A DNA stretch of 64,000 bases from Euptelea pleiosperma (Eukaryota; Streptophyta; Magnoliopsida; Ranunculales; Eupteleaceae): contig CM068549.1 in assembly GCA_035048495.1 (NCBI GenBank), positions 10,464,000 through 10,527,999 on the forward strand, read 5' to 3'. Made by a program: the position numbers and the translations under genes. The stretch's first letter is position 1. Each line of letters starts with the position of its first letter. Below, in pieces: positions 43,004 to 54,461 of this stretch. The notes below the pieces were generated by a model. The model saw only the letters and a list, made by a program, of their open reading frames with translations. It was not told the DNA's origin and searched no databases.

Positions 43004-44725
43004 TGATATTCGCTTAAAATTGCATTTTTTTACTATTATCCTCTAAGTGTTATCACAATCACCTACGTAAAATGACTATATTTATCTACTTTTCTACGTA
43101 AGAGTCTCTTTCATTATGTAGAACATACTTTTTGGACGAAATGGTATATTGCATGAATTAAACACATTCTCGAAACTCTAGATATTAAGCCATTTTGATT
43201 AAATCTCATGACATGTTTTTTCTGCCATAGGGACACCAATCGAACGAGTCTGATGGAATGCGGGTGCACAATCAACCTCCAGAACCTAGTATCAAAGCTT
43301 AAAGAGCCCACAGGCTATGATAAAAAGATAGAAGCCAAGTACAAATCAAGCACGAGGATCGTAAAGCTGAATCAAGAACCGAGAGAGCGACAAAGCCGAT
43401 GAACGAGAGACGGATCCAAGAGACTCAAAGCCACACCAACGGATCATCAATGATGGCTTGATCTAATTGGAAAGATCATAGAATAACCATGTTGAAGAAT
43501 GGGTTCTCAGACCCTCTGCCAAATCTCCCTCTCTTATTTCCCTTATTTTTCTCATTTCACTAACTTTTCTCCCTTGTTTATCTTCCATCTCTTTAGATCT
43601 ATCTTACAGGCCATTAGATCACCCCATCTGCCCATCGGATCTCAAATCGGACCATCCGACCCTCAAATCTGACCTCCGGATCCTTTGATCGACCATCTGA
43701 TCGACCAATCAATCATCTGATTACCATACTATCTCACTTCACTCCATCTCCTCTTTTTTTCCCCGCACTAACTGTAACCCAACCTTACCCAACATTCATC
43801 TCACCCATGACCTGGACCCTAAATGCGCGACCCGTGACCCGATTCCAACTAAAATAGTGGATGAATAATGGTGAATAGGGATGAATAGTAGATGAATAAT
43901 GGATGAATAGTAGATGAATAATAGTGAATAGGGGTGAATAGGGATGAATAGTATATGAATAATGGATGAATAGTACTGAATAGGGTGAATAGTGGTAAAT
44001 AGTGGATGAATAGGGATGAATAGTGATAAATAGTGGCATGGGTGGTATTGGTGTGAATAAGGAAACAAAGATTTAGTTTTGGGAAATGAAAAGGGTGAGG
44101 ACGGATGGAATTAATCATATAGAACGGGTGGCCCAAAGTAAAGAGGGGTTGTTGCTACAACATGGGTCTAACAATCCAACGGTTGAGATATCTCTCCCTT
44201 TTAAAACATCTTTAAAACCCTAATATATAAGGGGAAGACGACTTTTTCAAAGGGGGGTCTCCTCTCTCTCTCTCCAGTGCCTCTATCCATCACTCTCTCA
44301 CCCTTCACCCCGTCTCGTTGACCTTCTCCACCTTCTTCAATGGCTTCCCTCATGGCCTGCAACACACCGGTAAGTCTGGACAGCACCTCTCCAAGCGTGT
44401 CCCAAACGTCATCAAGCAGTCGGTGGATTGCAAGTTCTTTTCCTCACTGGTAAGTACTTCTCCCTCTCACCAGTGAGCCTCCCTTTGGACCATCATCTCT
44501 TGGAGATCCCATGCATTGCTAGCTCCTCATTTTTCTCCACTGTGATTCCTATTACAAGCCGTAGCCTGCACCTCCTTGCACCTGCAACCATCTCTCTCAT
44601 TCTATCTCTACTTCTATTTATTTCTCTTCTCTTTTCTTTGAGTTAATGTTTGTTTTATTTTTTCTTTCTTGTTGGTTAAACAATTCTGATCATGTAGCTT
44701 TCTTTTATGGATCAATAGAAGTGTT
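43004..44725 (+). mobile_element. LTR of the TGATATTCGC family, interrupted by element B
   Basis: It starts TGATATTCGCTTAAAATTGC after CCAGT (42999-43003). Its first 400 bp parallel the LTRs at 33959 and 52869. It runs without an end until element B begins at 44726. The rest of this LTR or element must lie to the right of the window. A TATA-like ATATATAAGGGG is at about 44222. Confidence 0.75.
43856..44040. repeat. (GATGAATAGT)n-type array
   Basis: About 17 imperfect copies of an ~10-bp unit (GGATGAATAGT, GTGAATAGGG and variants) lie about 180-370 bp upstream of the TATA-like box of the LTR. The Tyr/Ser/His-rich frames on the minus strand are translations of this array and not genes. Confidence 0.85.
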
Positions 44726-46206
44726 TGAAATTTTACTGGTCTATTCTCTTTAACTCAATATACCTAGAAGGAGGGGTTGATTAGGTATTTAAATTTAATT
44801 ATACCTACACAGTTTTACTGGTCGATGGTAAGGGGATAAAATCGCATGCCTTGGTTCTTTGATAAAGGATTATCACAACCGACTCAAATCAAATATACCT
44901 TCGTGGTATATTGTCTTTTTGTCATTTGATCTAATCAAGAAAGATTGCAGAATATAAACAAACAATCATGCAAGACAAGATATTTTTACGTGGAAACCTT
45001 AGCCAAGGAAAAACCACGGGAGCACGTCCAGACGGAAAGTATCACTAACTGAAAAGTTAAACGAAACAAAGGTTACCTACACAGCACCATTGCAAATACA
45101 GCTTCCAACTTTAGCCAAGGCCTACAGCTAAGAAGCCTTATCCACTTGTCTAGTTTGGTACACCCCAAACTTATCGTCGATCGGCTCTTCCGATCTTAAT
45201 TCTCAACACTCCCGCTTTTGCAGAAGGTGAAGGATTCAGTATACCTTGAACCCCAAGTTGCTCAAAAGGTGTTTGAGTCACATTGGTACTTTCAGGCTTA
45301 CTAGGTTGAATATAGAAGTGGAAACCTAGGCTGAGTAAAGATCAAGCTCTTGACTTTGATCGAGAAGAGAACAAGCTCACAAGATGTGAATGAAAATAAG
45401 CTTCTTGCTCTTCGAATGGACACTCTAATAAATATAGCCTTTGCTTCTCTCTTTTGAAGATTGAGTCACTCTGTGTTTTTGTGTGTGTTTAGAGAAGGCA
45501 TAGAATGGTTCTATTTATAGAATTCCAAGACCTTGAGTCGTGTGGAACGTGGGATAATGGAACCATGAATTTTGGATCTAAAAGGACCAATTCTGCTCAA
45601 GGTCCAATCGATTGGGGGTAAATGTCCAACCGATTGGGTTCAATAAGGTTTTTGTTCCGAAGGCACAAATCGATTGCACAGGGTTCTCCAATTGATTTGA
45701 CATATATAGCTTTCTATCCCGAAGGCTCCAATCGATTACATAGAGTCTCCAATCGATTGTGCTCAAATAAGTTTCTGCCTCGTAGTCTCCAATCGATTAC
45801 ACAGTGTCTCCAATCGATTGGGCTATGTCCAATCGATTGGGGATAGATGTCCAATCGATTGGATTATCCCACTAGTCAATAAAATTGACTTTGACTCAGG
45901 TCTGTCCAATGACTAAGTATGACCATTATATTTTGTTCATTTTAATCAACTCCTATGGCCACTAAGTCACTTACCTTCCTAATCGAGCGTACACGATCAT
46001 TAATTGACAAATCGGCAGTTACTCAGATGACTCCTATCGTCAACTATCTGATTCTTGCTATCTCTATCTTTTAGTCTTCACGTAGTTGGCGAAGTATGCG
46101 TACCACGACATCTTCACGCTACACTTGTGCTCGTAGGAACGGTTACAAGAATATTTTTATATAAAACAGAATCTTTGCCAAATTGAATATGAAAATATTC
46201 CTTACA
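44726..46206 (-). repeat. 3' LTR of element B, 1481 bp
   Basis: On the minus strand it starts TGTAAGGAATATTTTC and ends TTTCA. Four perfect CCAATCGATTGG copies (45603, 45810, 45829, 45851) and about eight near copies lie at 45603-45862. A TATA box (CTATAAATAG on the minus strand, 45511-45520) lies 83 bp downstream of the cluster in the direction of transcription. Confidence 0.88.
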
Positions 46207-46220
46207 ATCTCCCCCTTTGG
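46207..46220 (-). promoter_or_regulatory. Polypurine tract of element B
   Basis: The minus strand reads CCAAAGGGGGAGAT, directly before the 3' LTR start TGTAAGG. This is the typical arrangement in Copia elements. Confidence 0.88.
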
Positions 46221-46783
46221 CAATTCCGTGACAAAAAATATTTAATCATATAGAAGGTAAAAAATAGAAAATACAATCCCCACCCTCTAACATGATTCAC
46301 TCACTATCTCACACTCTCTTGGAGATAATCGAACAGATAGTGTAATGGCTTTTGATCTGTTCCCTGCACATTCTACCAACAATACATACCCTGTAATATC
46401 ATCAGTAATCAATAAATCATATAAAATGCAGTGAGCTTATTATGCACATCACAAGTAGAGAAATCGAAAAAATAATAAAATTTTTCTCCCCCTAAATTTC
46501 TCTCTCCCTATCTCATGCATTAACTTATTTTTACCGCTATGATTTTCTCTCCCCCTTTTTGTCACAGATTGACAAAGGTACAGAAATATAAGCATGCAAT
46601 GAATATTTATCATGAGAAACAAGTGCAATATATACATTCATAACCAAATACATACTGATTTATAACCTGTAACACAATATAACACAAGCAGAGTATAACC
46701 ATACATAATCTGAGTTTATCGGTGTACAATAATAACAAAAATAAAAGCACTCAATAACTCTGAAGATAGCTCTCTCCAGGAGT

Positions 46784-47939
46784 CTATGTAGATGGTCTAA
46801 CACCATCATGCTGATCAGGGCCATGTGCTGGTGGATGCTGTCCAAAGCCCATCATGGTGAACTGGTACTCTATGTATTGCTGCATATCATACATGGAGCC
46901 CGACATCCTCTCCTGTCCCTCCTCTAATCGGCGAAAGCTCTGTGCCATCCGCTCATGCGCTGTGAGACGCTGGTCGAATCCCACCATCTGATGATGAAGA
47001 GACTCAAAGGAGTAAGGGACATGCATCTCATGAGGCTGGATAAAGGATAATTGTGCCTCTGGAGGATGTATTTCACTATCTGGTTGCTGACCCCCTGGCT
47101 CGGTATCATCCCCCAAGTCCTCATCAAAAATATCATCGAAGTGTGGAGGTACATCTGTCACTCTCTGAACCTAAGACATGCTCTTCTTGATAGTCGAAGG
47201 CCCAATAGGCCCCATGGGAGAGCACACCTCCTCAGTAGCTCAAATAGGCACATCCAGATGAAGTAGGATAGAGCTCACAAGTAGAGGGAAAGGGATGTAA
47301 GAGGTATGAAGGCACTCCAATCAAATATCTGTCCTATGAGTGTCTCAGTCAACGTGACCCTAGAAGTCGTCATCTCACGAGTCTTAGGAATGTACTCATA
47401 TGAGGTAGACGGATGAGGAATGTCCAACAAGGTAGAGATAAGATCAGGTGTAATAGTCATGTAAGCCCAGAGACAAAAGTCTGGAAGGATAGCTCACTCG
47501 GGTCATCACACTGAATGGCGTGCATGTTGACATAAAAAAATTTAACTAAGACAGGGTAAAATGGAATGGTCAAGCGAGTGATAGGAACCCACTCGCGAGA
47601 TACGAACAATGAATGGACCATAGTACCCAAAATAGTGCTAAACTCAACTACTCTCTCAGTAGTGAATTTCTGACCAGAGAAATGCTCAAAGCGATCTCTA
47701 ACGGAATTGAAAATGAACGGAGAGATAGGAGCACTCACCGATGGAATATCGCTATGATGGGCACGACCCCGAGCTCTCCTAGGTCCTCTGGATGATTCAA
47801 CCCACTCAGAGTGTCGCGACCCACTGAATCGACCACCTCGTTTGACTCGTGATTGAGTCCGTTGAACCAGCGGTTCTTCATCATCACTTTCTTCTTCAGA
47901 TACCACAATAGCTCTTCTATGACGAGGATTCGTTGCCAT
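46784..47939 (-). pseudogene. Extra 3' ORF of element B (putative plant transposon protein type), frameshifted
   Basis: From the ATG at 47939 the frame encodes a basic, Ser/Arg-rich start (MATNPRHRRAIVVSEEESDD), then RDRFEHFSGQKFTTERVVEF and IPFYPVLVKFFYVNMHAIQC, stopping at 47457. The similarity continues in another frame at 47460-47275 (MTITPDLISTLLDIPHPS) and in a third at 47161-46784 (RLTAHERMAQSFRRLEEG). This resembles the 'putative plant transposon protein' domain often found next to plant retroelement gag, from memory of the family (PF20167). The place between pol and the 3' LTR is that of envelope-like ORFs in some Copia lineages, but I see no clear transmembrane segment. Function unknown. 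Confidence 0.65.
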
Positions 47940-48086
47940 GAGCACCAAGAAAGGAAGAAAATACAAAAAAATCTCCATTTTTGCTCAGAAACTCTCCAAA
48001 AACACAACGAAAAGGGTGAAGTAGAATAGAAGGAAATAGAGAGAATCACTCCACAAAACCTTATGTGAACAGTAGATCGGGCACCT

Positions 48087-48250
48087 GTGATCGATTGGGA
48101 GAAATCTGGGAGGCGATTGGATCGATTAGGGTTGAAAATGACCCATTTTGGGTTTTATAAAATCGAACATCGCACTGTCCAATCGATTGGGCTGTACTCT
48201 CCAATCGATTGGAGATGTCCAATCGATTGGGCTGTACCCTTCAATCGATT
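48087..48250 (-). promoter_or_regulatory. Internal CCAATCGATTGG cluster with TATA box before the extra ORF
   Basis: There are three perfect palindromes (48179-48190, 48201-48212, 48219-48230), one near copy at 48240 and two near copies at 48088-48126. A TTTTATAAAA box at 48153-48162 lies 16 bp downstream of the cluster on the minus strand and about 215 bp before the ORF start at 47939. The order cluster, TATA, gene is the same as in the LTRs of this element. This suggests an internal promoter, which is inference. Confidence 0.6.
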
Positions 48251-49499
48251 GGATTGGTCCGAGAAGAAAAAAAAAATTTTTTTAAAAATTTTAAATCAAT
48301 AGGCTCATTTTCCAGGGCTCCCAAGAAAATCTTTTCAAGTCAAAAAATCCTTTTTAAACTGCTCAAGAAAAGATAAAACGTCAGAAAAACATAAAATTCA
48401 CTTCATGAAGACAATCTCGATAAGCAATAAACACTGATTCTGATTTGAGAGAATTAACTAACACGTTAGTGCAATCTTTTGCTCTATCAAAAATATTAAT
48501 TCTTTTAGACCTTAGCGCAAGTCACAGATCACTAATAATCATAGATTCAAATATCAACAATAATATCATCACGTGTAAGTGATCTGAGTCTATCTGTGGT
48601 ACCGGATAAGATTTCAGTAATAATTTCTCATAAGTATCAGAATCTGGAGGTATCCTGTATCCGATCATAAAATCCTCATTTGAGTTATTTAGGGATCTCA
48701 CATACTCTCATGTATAAGGGTATTTGCTGATGGATAAGAATTTTTCTAGCAAATTGGCTGTCTTTTACACCCTTTTTATTCACTTTGAATATAGGTAGCT
48801 TTCACTCTCCATGTAGGTAGCCCTTTTCTGCAGCAATGAGAATCAGATTTTAATTTTAAACATGGCCATACAGATGGCATACACTCTAACTTTTGTGGAG
48901 GTAGCCGTTTCCTTAAAAAAAATAACTCTCATTGGGAAGCCAACAGTCGACTATAGTGTAGTTTCGAAATCAACTGAAGGCAGAAAGACTACTAATTTAA
49001 AGTTATAATCAGTAGACGTTTATTCTTAATTCCAATAATACAAGATTTCACACCTCTATCAAATCTATTCTTACAGAAATACTCAGTGTGCATGTGAATG
49101 TGAGATATACTATTTCAATAATCTTCTAATGCATACTAGTAAAAATTGACTAATCATAACAATTAAAAGATATAATACCTAGATTAGCAAAATTTTTACT
49201 AACAGTTAAGTCATTTTTCTTGGAATGTCTTAGAAATTACTGCTCATCAAAATTGGATAGAATAATAATTTTAACATTCTTCTGAACACTTGATCTTTTA
49301 ATTTTTCTGAAATATTATCAATTTTTATTCTTCAAAATGAAGCAACATAAAAAAGAAACAAAAATCCCTCAAAACATAAGAATTTTAGAGCAAGAGGGGA
49401 TAGAGAGCACATTGCTCAGAAATATGACATTGATGAACATTTCTTCTTCAGAGAATCTTTCTTAACCCACACCGATGTGAGTTTGGCAGATGGATCAAC
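48251..49499. other. Non-coding interior of element B where pol is expected
   Basis: No long frame on either strand. The part 48750-49480 matches 37650-38350 of element A (words TAGGTAGC, CATGGCCATACA, AAGCCAACAGTCGA.TATAGTG). The lack of pol is therefore shared by the two copies at least for the part next to gag. Confidence 0.6.
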
Positions 49500-51240
49500 T
49501 CACTTAGGACCTTTCCTCTTTTGAGTTACATAACTCTGAGGTTGTTTGAATTTTTTAAGAGACTCAATTTCCTTGATTAATTCTTTAGACCTTTCCAGTA
49601 TGTCTTTCATCTTCATAGATAGCACATCCAAATAATTTATCTCATAATGTGTCTTCATACGAATTCTCTGACTTTTCACATTCTGAGTGGTATTCACCAT
49701 TTTTTCTAGAGGATTTTGATGTGTTCTTCTCAACTTGTGATAGTCTTTAATCACATGACCCATGTTTTTGCAGTACTTGCACCGACGACTGCTTTTTACC
49801 ATTTTGATTGGGTCATTGATATGTGTGGGAATAGCTTAGGCTTTAACAAAAATCATATTGGATGAAAACCTTTTTTCTTGATTGTTTTTGTAACCCAAAC
49901 CCTGTTTGTCTCCGTAGACTTTTCCCACACGAAGAATCTCATCAAGCTTTGTAGAGCTGGATGAGAATCCTGACACATCCCTTTTTGATTTGAGAACCTC
50001 ATTCTCTAGGAATTCCTTACGTGTCATGCAAGTTTGGAATTCACATTCCAGTGACTTGTTCCTCTTTAGCAGAGACTCATTCTCTTTTTAATTTTTCAGT
50101 GTCAATTACTAAGGCTACATTTTCAGAGTCAAGATATTTAACCCTGTCAGATAAAACTTTGTTAGCCTTGATGAATTTTATCGATTCCTCATACAGTTCT
50201 TTCATACCAACTACCGAGTCATCCGAACTCTCATCATCACTTTTCTTGGACTCTCCATGAGATCCATAGGGACTATTAAAATGAGCAACAAAAGTTGTAT
50301 ACTTATCAGTCTTTTCATTGCTATCTGAATTATCAGAATGATCTTCTGATTCTTCATTTCATGTGGCATTAAATGCTTTTGCCTTGCCCTTGTATTCTTC
50401 TTTGTTTGGGCACACATTAGCAAAGTGACCGAAACCCTTACATTTGAAACATTGGGGATCGCTTGAGAGGCTTTCCCTAGGGTTCTTGTCACTTCTACTA
50501 CCTCTCTCATGAGGTCTAGCATGATCCACAGTTTTATCAAACTATTTATTGTTCTTGAACTTATCGTTTTTCGAACGAAAGAATTTTTTGAATTTTTTCA
50601 CGAACAGTGCCATTTCTACTTCAGAGTCAACATCTGACTCTCAGAATCTTGAGCTTCAAAAACCTTAAGGGAATTTCTTTTGATTTCTTTGGCTGTCTCA
50701 AATTCATCTCATAAGTTTGTAGAGACTCAATGAGCTCATCGACTTTAAGAGAGTCAACATCTTTGCTCTCTTTAATCGCAGTTACCTTAGCTTGAAATCT
50801 ATCAGGTAAGGATCTCAAAATTTTCCAAACAACTTTTGATTCAGGGATGACCTCACCCAAATTGTGAGCAGAGTTCACAATATCACTAAGTTTGGCATAA
50901 AACTCAGTAAAGGTATCATTCTCTTCCATTCTCATGGATTCGAACTTAGACGTCAATATTTGAAGTTTGGAAATCTTAACGGCTGACGTTCCTTCGTGTG
51001 TGACTCTAAGTATGTCCCGTGCTTCTTTAGCTAGGGAACAAGTAGAGATTCTTCTAAATTCATTCTTGTCAACAGCATTAAAATAGCATTTAACCCTTTG
51101 CTATTAAGACAACAACAATCTATGTCCGCTTTAGTCCAGTCATTTTTCGATTTAAGAATGATTTTATCTCCTACTTTCATTGTGGGTGGTGACCAACCAT
51201 CCACTACAGACATCCATACTATTTCATCAATGGACTTTAG
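49500..51240 (-). pseudogene. Copia gag of element B (broken)
   Basis: Pieces in several minus-strand frames: 51213-51031 (MSVVDGWSPPTMKVGDKIIL), 50956-50627 (KFESMRMEENDTFTEFYAKL, then WKILRSLPDRF), 50540-50211, 50027-49836 and 49802-49500. The C-terminal zinc knuckle reads CKYCKNMGHVIKDY, so the last Cys is replaced by Tyr. It is homologous throughout to the gag of element A. Confidence 0.8.
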
Positions 51241-51362
51241 TCTTCCCCATCAAACAATGGAGGTTTGGATGTATTTCCACTTGCATTTTGACAAATTAAT
51301 AAAAATAGACTAATTTTTCAGGAATCTAAATTTAGGTGATTAAACCTTAAATAGAAATACCC

Positions 51363-51374
51363 GCTCTGATACCA
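51363..51374 (-). promoter_or_regulatory. Primer binding site of element B
   Basis: The minus strand reads TGGTATCAGAGC, complementary to initiator tRNA-Met, two bases from the LTR end at 51377. Confidence 0.9.
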
Positions 51375-51376
51375 AT

Positions 51377-52868
51377 TGAAATTTATCGGTCCGTTCTCTT
51401 TCACTCAATATACCTAGAAGGGGGGTTGATTAGGTATTTAAATTTAATTATACCTACACAGTTTTAGTACTTGATGGTAAGGGGATAAAATTACATGCCT
51501 TGGTTGTTTGATAAAGGATTATCACAACCGACTCAAATCAAATATACCTCCATGGTATATTGTCTTTTTGTCGTTTGATCTAATCAAGATAGATTGCGAA
51601 ATATAAATAAACAATCACACAAGACAAGATATTTTTACGTGGAAACCTTAGCTAAGGAATAACCACGGGACTACGTTCAGACAGAAAGTATCACTAACTG
51701 AAAAGTTAAACGAAATAAAGGTTACTTACGCAGCACTATTGCAAATACAACTTCCAACCTTAACCAAGGCCTACTACCGATGCGTCCACGTCCTCTGAAT
51801 CAACGCCACGAATCCACGCGCGTCCTTCCAGCCCAGAAGCCTTATCCGCTTGTTCAGTTTGGTACACCCCAAACCTACCGTCGATCGGCTCCTCCGATCT
51901 TAATTCTCAACACTCCTGCCTTTGTAGAAGGTGAAGGATTCAGTACACCCTAAACCCCAAGTTGCTCAAAAGGTGTTTGAGTCACACTAGTACTCTTAGG
52001 CTTACTAGGTTGAATATAGAAGTTGAAAACCTAGGCTGAGTAAAGATCAAGCTCTTGGCTTTGATCGAGAAGAGATCAAGCTCACAAGATGTGAAAGAAA
52101 ATAAGCTTCTTGCTCTTCAAATAGACACTCTAATAAATAAAGCCTTTGCTTCTCTCTCTTGAAGATTGAGTCACTTTGTGTGTGTTTAGAAAAGGCATAG
52201 AAGGGTTTCATTTATAGAATTCCAAGACCCTTAGTCGTGTGGAACGTGGGATAATGGAACCATGAATTTCAGATCTGAAAAGACCAATTCTGTTCAAGGT
52301 CCAATCGATTGTACACTTGGTCCAATCGATTGGGCCATGTCCAATCGATTGGGGATAAATGTCCAATCGATTGGGCTCAATAAGTTTTCTGTTCCGAAGG
52401 CACCAATCAATTGCACAGGGTTCTCCCATCGATTTGACATATATAACTTTCTATCCCAAAGGCTCCAATCGATTACATAGAGTTTCCAATCGATTGTGCT
52501 CCAATAAGTTTCTGCCTCGTAGTCTCCAATCGATTACACAGTGTTTCCAATCGATTGAGCTAGGTCCAATCGATTGGGGATACCTGTCCAATCGATTGGA
52601 CTATCCCACTAGTCAATAAAATTGACTTTGACTCAGGTCTGTCAAATGACCAAGTATGACTATTATATTTTGTTCATTTTAATCAACTCTTATGGCCATT
52701 AAGTCACTTACCTTCCTAATCGAGAGTACACGATCGTTAACTGACAAATCGACAGTTACTTAGATGACTCTTGTCGTCAACCATCTGATTCTTACTATTT
52801 CTGTCTTTTAGTCTTCACGTAGTTGGCGAAGTATGCGTACCACAACATCTTCACGCTACACTTATACT
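51377..52868 (-). repeat. 5' LTR of element B, interrupted by element C
   Basis: It is homologous to 44726-46131 and stops at ACACTTATACT, where element C begins. It holds five perfect CCAATCGATTGG copies (52322, 52341, 52362, 52565, 52588) and about seven near copies at 52301-52599. A TATA-like box (TCTATAAATG on the minus strand) is at about 52210-52218. It carries a ~60-bp segment at 51770-51830 that the 3' LTR lacks. Confidence 0.88.
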
Positions 52869-54445
52869 TGATATTCGCTCAAAAGTGCTTATTTTAAGCC
52901 ATTATCCTTATAGCGATGTCGCATTCTCCTACGTAAAACTTGTCGACTTTTCCATATAAGAGTTTTTTCCATTGCGTAGAACGCATTCTTTAGATGAAAA
53001 TCGACTATTTGCATGAAATATATGCATTTCGGATAGTCCAGTATCAAGCCATTTTAGTTGAATCTCATTACGCGCTTTTTCACTTGTAGGAGACCTTATC
53101 GGGCGATTCTCGAGTACTGGCGGGCCCACGATCAACCACAGAAGACTTCTATCAAAGCTTAAAGAGCCAACAGGCTATGATAAAAAGATAGAAGACATGT
53201 ACAGGTAAAGCTAGAGGATCGTAGAGCCTGAACAAGGACTAAGAGAGAGAAGAATAGCTGGAGACCAAGAGAAGGACTTAGGTGTTAAAGGCCACACCAA
53301 TTGACATCAAAGGATATGTTTGACTTATTGGTAGAGCGGACGAGAGAGAATAAAGAAGACTAGGGTTCAAGACCCTCCAATGCTTTTATTTTTGTATTTT
53401 TTTTTCACCTCTCTCCTATTTCTCTCTTTATCTATCTATCTTGGCCCATGACATAGGCCCATGACCCATACCCATACCCATGACCCATGCCCATTACCCA
53501 TGCTCATGCCCATTTGCAACAACAAGAGAGAATTGATCTCACTTGACCGATTCTTCTCTCCCCCATACCTCTCTATCCTAGTCACTCTCTCTCTCATCTA
53601 ACTAACCCATTCCCAACCGTTGGATCTCTCTAGATCCAACGGTCATCATTTTTACAATAAGCAAAAAGAAAAAAAAATCTATAAGAGATCTACGATCTCT
53701 CCTTCTTGGGTTGGTTCCCTCCCCCTTCTCTTCATCTCTTTCTTCTTTCTTTCTCTTCTTCACCCTTCTTCTCCGGCAAGCTCACCATTAATGCCTCCAC
53801 CTCAAGGCGCAAAGCGTCAAACAACAACGTCTCCTTGCTGCCCATTCCATTCACCACAATCAAAGGCTACAATCCTCAATCCTATTGAGGTCTATCCAAT
53901 CGAAGATGCACCATCTACCTCTTCAATGGTAAGCTTCTCTCTAATTCATCTCTCTAACCTTCCTACCTTCTTTCTCTCTCTTCTTTCCCTCTCTACCTTT
54001 ACATGCTTTCTAGGGTAATATTTTAATGGCTTTTTAGATTAATTTGGTTTAATGTTATTTCTGTTGTAAAGCATTTGAACAAGCATTGTAAACATTTGTT
54101 TTTAGTTTAATGAACAAGTTTTAAATTCAAGTTTAAGTTGTTTTCATTTATTGTGTTTTTCATTCTCGTTTCTCTTATGTTTTTTTATTCTAATAGTTTT
54201 AACAACAATCTCAAGCATATTTTAAATCAACCTCCACCATTCTCACCCTTCTATTTATTCTGAGCATTTTCTGATTATTCTTATTTCTTATTGTGCTAAC
54301 TAATCCCGAGTGCGGACGATATCCGACACGAGCCACTGTGTAAGTCTACTTATTTGTAGATTAAGTGAACTAATTCGGAGAAATTACAAATATTGTTGAA
54401 ATCAAGGGTTTCCGTAACCAACGACGCGGAAAAGCCTTAATTTCA
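52869..54445 (+). repeat. 5' LTR of element C, 1577 bp
   Basis: It starts TGATATTCGCTCAAAAGTGC and ends CCTTAATTTCA. A TATA-like ATCTATAAGAG is at about 53677. A run of CCCATGACCCATACCCA-type units lies at 53448-53515. The C/T-rich leader after the TATA box resembles that in the solo LTR at 33959. Confidence 0.88.
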
Positions 54446-54447
54446 AA

Positions 54448-54461
54448 TGGCGCCGTTGCCG
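54448..54461 (+). promoter_or_regulatory. Primer binding site of element C
   Basis: TGGCGCCGTTGCCG lies two bases after the LTR. This is the primer site type seen in plant Athila/Tat-group Ty3 elements, which do not use initiator tRNA-Met. Confidence 0.85.

Larger units (their letters stand above)
44726..52868 (-). mobile_element. Copia element B, minus strand: gag and extra ORF, no pol
   Basis: Reading leftward: 5' LTR (from beyond 52868 to 51377), primer site 51374-51363, gag (about 51240-49500), non-coding interior, a CCAATCGATTGG cluster with a TATA box (48250-48153), an extra ORF (47939 to about 46784), polypurine tract 46220-46207, 3' LTR (46206-44726). The left flank is GTGTT. The right ~75 bp of the 5' LTR are missing because element C inserted at 52869. 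No protease, integrase or reverse transcriptase motif is found. It is therefore non-autonomous and presumably mobilised by a related complete Copia. Confidence 0.8.

Noticed and set aside
43785..44136. Tyr/Ser/His-rich minus-strand frames of 84-95 codons
   Set aside because: They are translations of the (GATGAATAGT)n array; a 10-bp repeat gives repetitive peptides in every frame.
46784..47978. Envelope gene in element B
   Set aside because: The position fits, but there is no convincing signal peptide or transmembrane pair; the hydrophobic MEIFLYFLPFLVL lies upstream of the conserved start at 47939. The plant transposon protein domain is the better match.
52301..52599. CRISPR-like look of evenly repeated 12-mers
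   Set aside because: Repeats are short, perfectly palindromic and unevenly spaced, and they lie in an LTR of a plant retroelement. Not a CRISPR array.
45578..52619. Peptides with repeated PIDW or QSIG words
   Set aside because: They come from reading CCAATCGATTGG clusters; there is no initiation context or independent evidence of translation.
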